A DNA stretch of 5,885 nucleotides from Chloroflexota bacterium (GTDB lineage: Archaea; Iainarchaeota; Iainarchaeia; Iainarchaeales; GCA-2688035), in assembly GCA_030634785.1 (NCBI GenBank), contig DAOWAC010000069.1:1-5885 (forward strand), read 5' to 3'. The number at the start of each line of letters is the position of its first letter. Positions within the stretch are counted from its first letter, which is position 1. The notes below the pieces were generated by a model. The model saw only the letters and a program-made list of their open reading frames with translations. It did not search any database and was not told where the DNA came from. Positions 5,146 to 5,885 of the stretch are shown here, in pieces. The translations under genes were made by a program, and so were the position numbers.

Positions 5146-5885
5146 ATGAAACAAAAAATGCTTTTTGGAACAGCAGGAATTCCGATTTCGTCAAAAAAAA
5201 GAGATAGTGCAAGCGGAATTAAAAGAGTAAAGGAATTGGGCCTTGGGGCAATGGAACTTGAGTTTGTACGCGGAGTAAACATGAGAAAGGAGACCGCAGG
5301 ACAAGTGAAAAAAGTTGCCGAAAAGAAAGGAATAATGCTAAGCGTTCACGCACCATATTATATTAACTTAAATTCAAAGGAAGAGAAAAAAGTTGCAGCA
5401 AGCAAGAAAAGAATAATGGACTCTGCTTACATTGGAGAATTGTGCGGTGCAAAAATTGTAACATTTCATCCGGCATACTTTCAAAAAATGGATGAAAAAG
5501 AAGTTCTTGAAAAAGTTGCAGGTGCTTTGAGTGAAATGACTGAAAAAATTGAAAAAAGGAATTGGGCAATAAGGCTTGCACCGGAAACAACAGGAAAGCC
5601 AAGTCAGGTTGGTTCTTTGAAGGAAACAATTGCATTATGCAAAAAAGTTAAGGGAGTGTTGCCAATGATTGACTGGTCACACTTGCATGCACGCGATAAT
5701 GGAAGATTCAAAAGCGAAAAGGATTTTGAAAAGGCAATTGAAGAAATTCCTGAAAAATACAGGAAATTTTTATATATGCATGCGAGTGGAATAAGATTTT
5801 CTGAAAAAGGTGAAAGAAATCATTTGGAAATGGAGGATGAAGGAAACAGCTTCAACTACAAATGGTTTTTGAATACTCTTCACAG
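5146..5885 (+). CDS. Endonuclease IV-like TIM-barrel protein (AP endonuclease family 2), 3' partial
   Basis: The frame is open from the ATG at 5146 to the right edge: 246 codons, with probably 30-40 residues missing. The start could also be the ATG at 5158. Family members are xylose-isomerase-like TIM barrels; endonuclease IV cuts DNA at abasic sites with a three-metal centre. Motifs match the family order: LFGTAGIP at the first strand (6-13), SVHAPYYINL with His68, TFHPAYF with His108, LAPETTGK with Glu147, MIDWSHLHARDNG with Asp176 and His179, LYMHASGI with His212, and GERNHLEMEDEG with His226. These correspond to E. coli Nfo His69, His109, Glu145, Asp179, His182, His216 and the D-x-H segment; the last is changed to E-R-N-H, as I recall for archaeal relatives. 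The final metal ligand (Nfo Glu261) would lie beyond the window. A repair nuclease is likely, but a sugar isomerase-like enzyme remains possible. Confidence 0.88.
   Translation, partial: MKQKMLFGTAGIPISSKKRDSASGIKRVKELGLGAMELEFVRGVNMRKETAGQVKKVAEKKGIMLSVHAPYYINLNSKEEKKVAASKKRIMDSAYIGELCGAKIVTFHPAYFQKMDEKEVLEKVAGALSEMTEKIEKRNWAIRLAPETTGKPSQVGSLKETIALCKKVKGVLPMIDWSHLHARDNGRFKSEKDFEKAIEEIPEKYRKFLYMHASGIRFSEKGERNHLEMEDEGNSFNYKWFLNTLH

Overview
The window looks like a piece of an AT-rich archaeal chromosome. The evidence is an Orc1/Cdc6 replication initiator, an archaeal-type YchF-like GTPase with a TGS domain, an archaeal endonuclease IV-like TIM barrel, TATA-box-like promoters close to the start codons, and oligo-T terminators. 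The very lysine-rich hypothetical proteins and compact layout fit a small-genome DPANN-type archaeon, but the exact lineage cannot be read from this sequence.

Layout from left to right: (1) the 3' half of a YchF/HSR1-related GTPase on + (cut by the left edge, ending at 629); (2) facing it, a - strand pair (637-918 and 919-1893). The upstream gene encodes a very basic, chromatin-like protein with two HMG/YABBY-like motifs, nine tandem pentapeptides resembling a histone H1 tail, and a C-terminal helical domain. The downstream gene encodes a second, free-standing copy of that C-terminal domain. The two are separated only by one in-frame TAA followed directly by ATG; (3) a divergent + strand CPA1-type cation/proton antiporter (2005-3210); (4) convergent with it, orc1/cdc6 on - (3216-4346); (5) across a 100-bp divergent intergenic region, a + strand protein (4447-5076) that I read as a very small protein-kinase-fold protein; (6) a + strand endonuclease IV-like protein (from 5146) cut by the right edge.

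No tRNA, rRNA, CRISPR array, insertion sequence or prophage gene is visible. Replication initiation, DNA repair and a probable DNA-packaging protein lie close together, but the strands alternate and only the 919-1893/637-918 pair looks like an operon. The most interesting parts are the chromatin-like protein with its in-frame stop/duplicated domain, and the minimal kinase-like protein next to orc1/cdc6.
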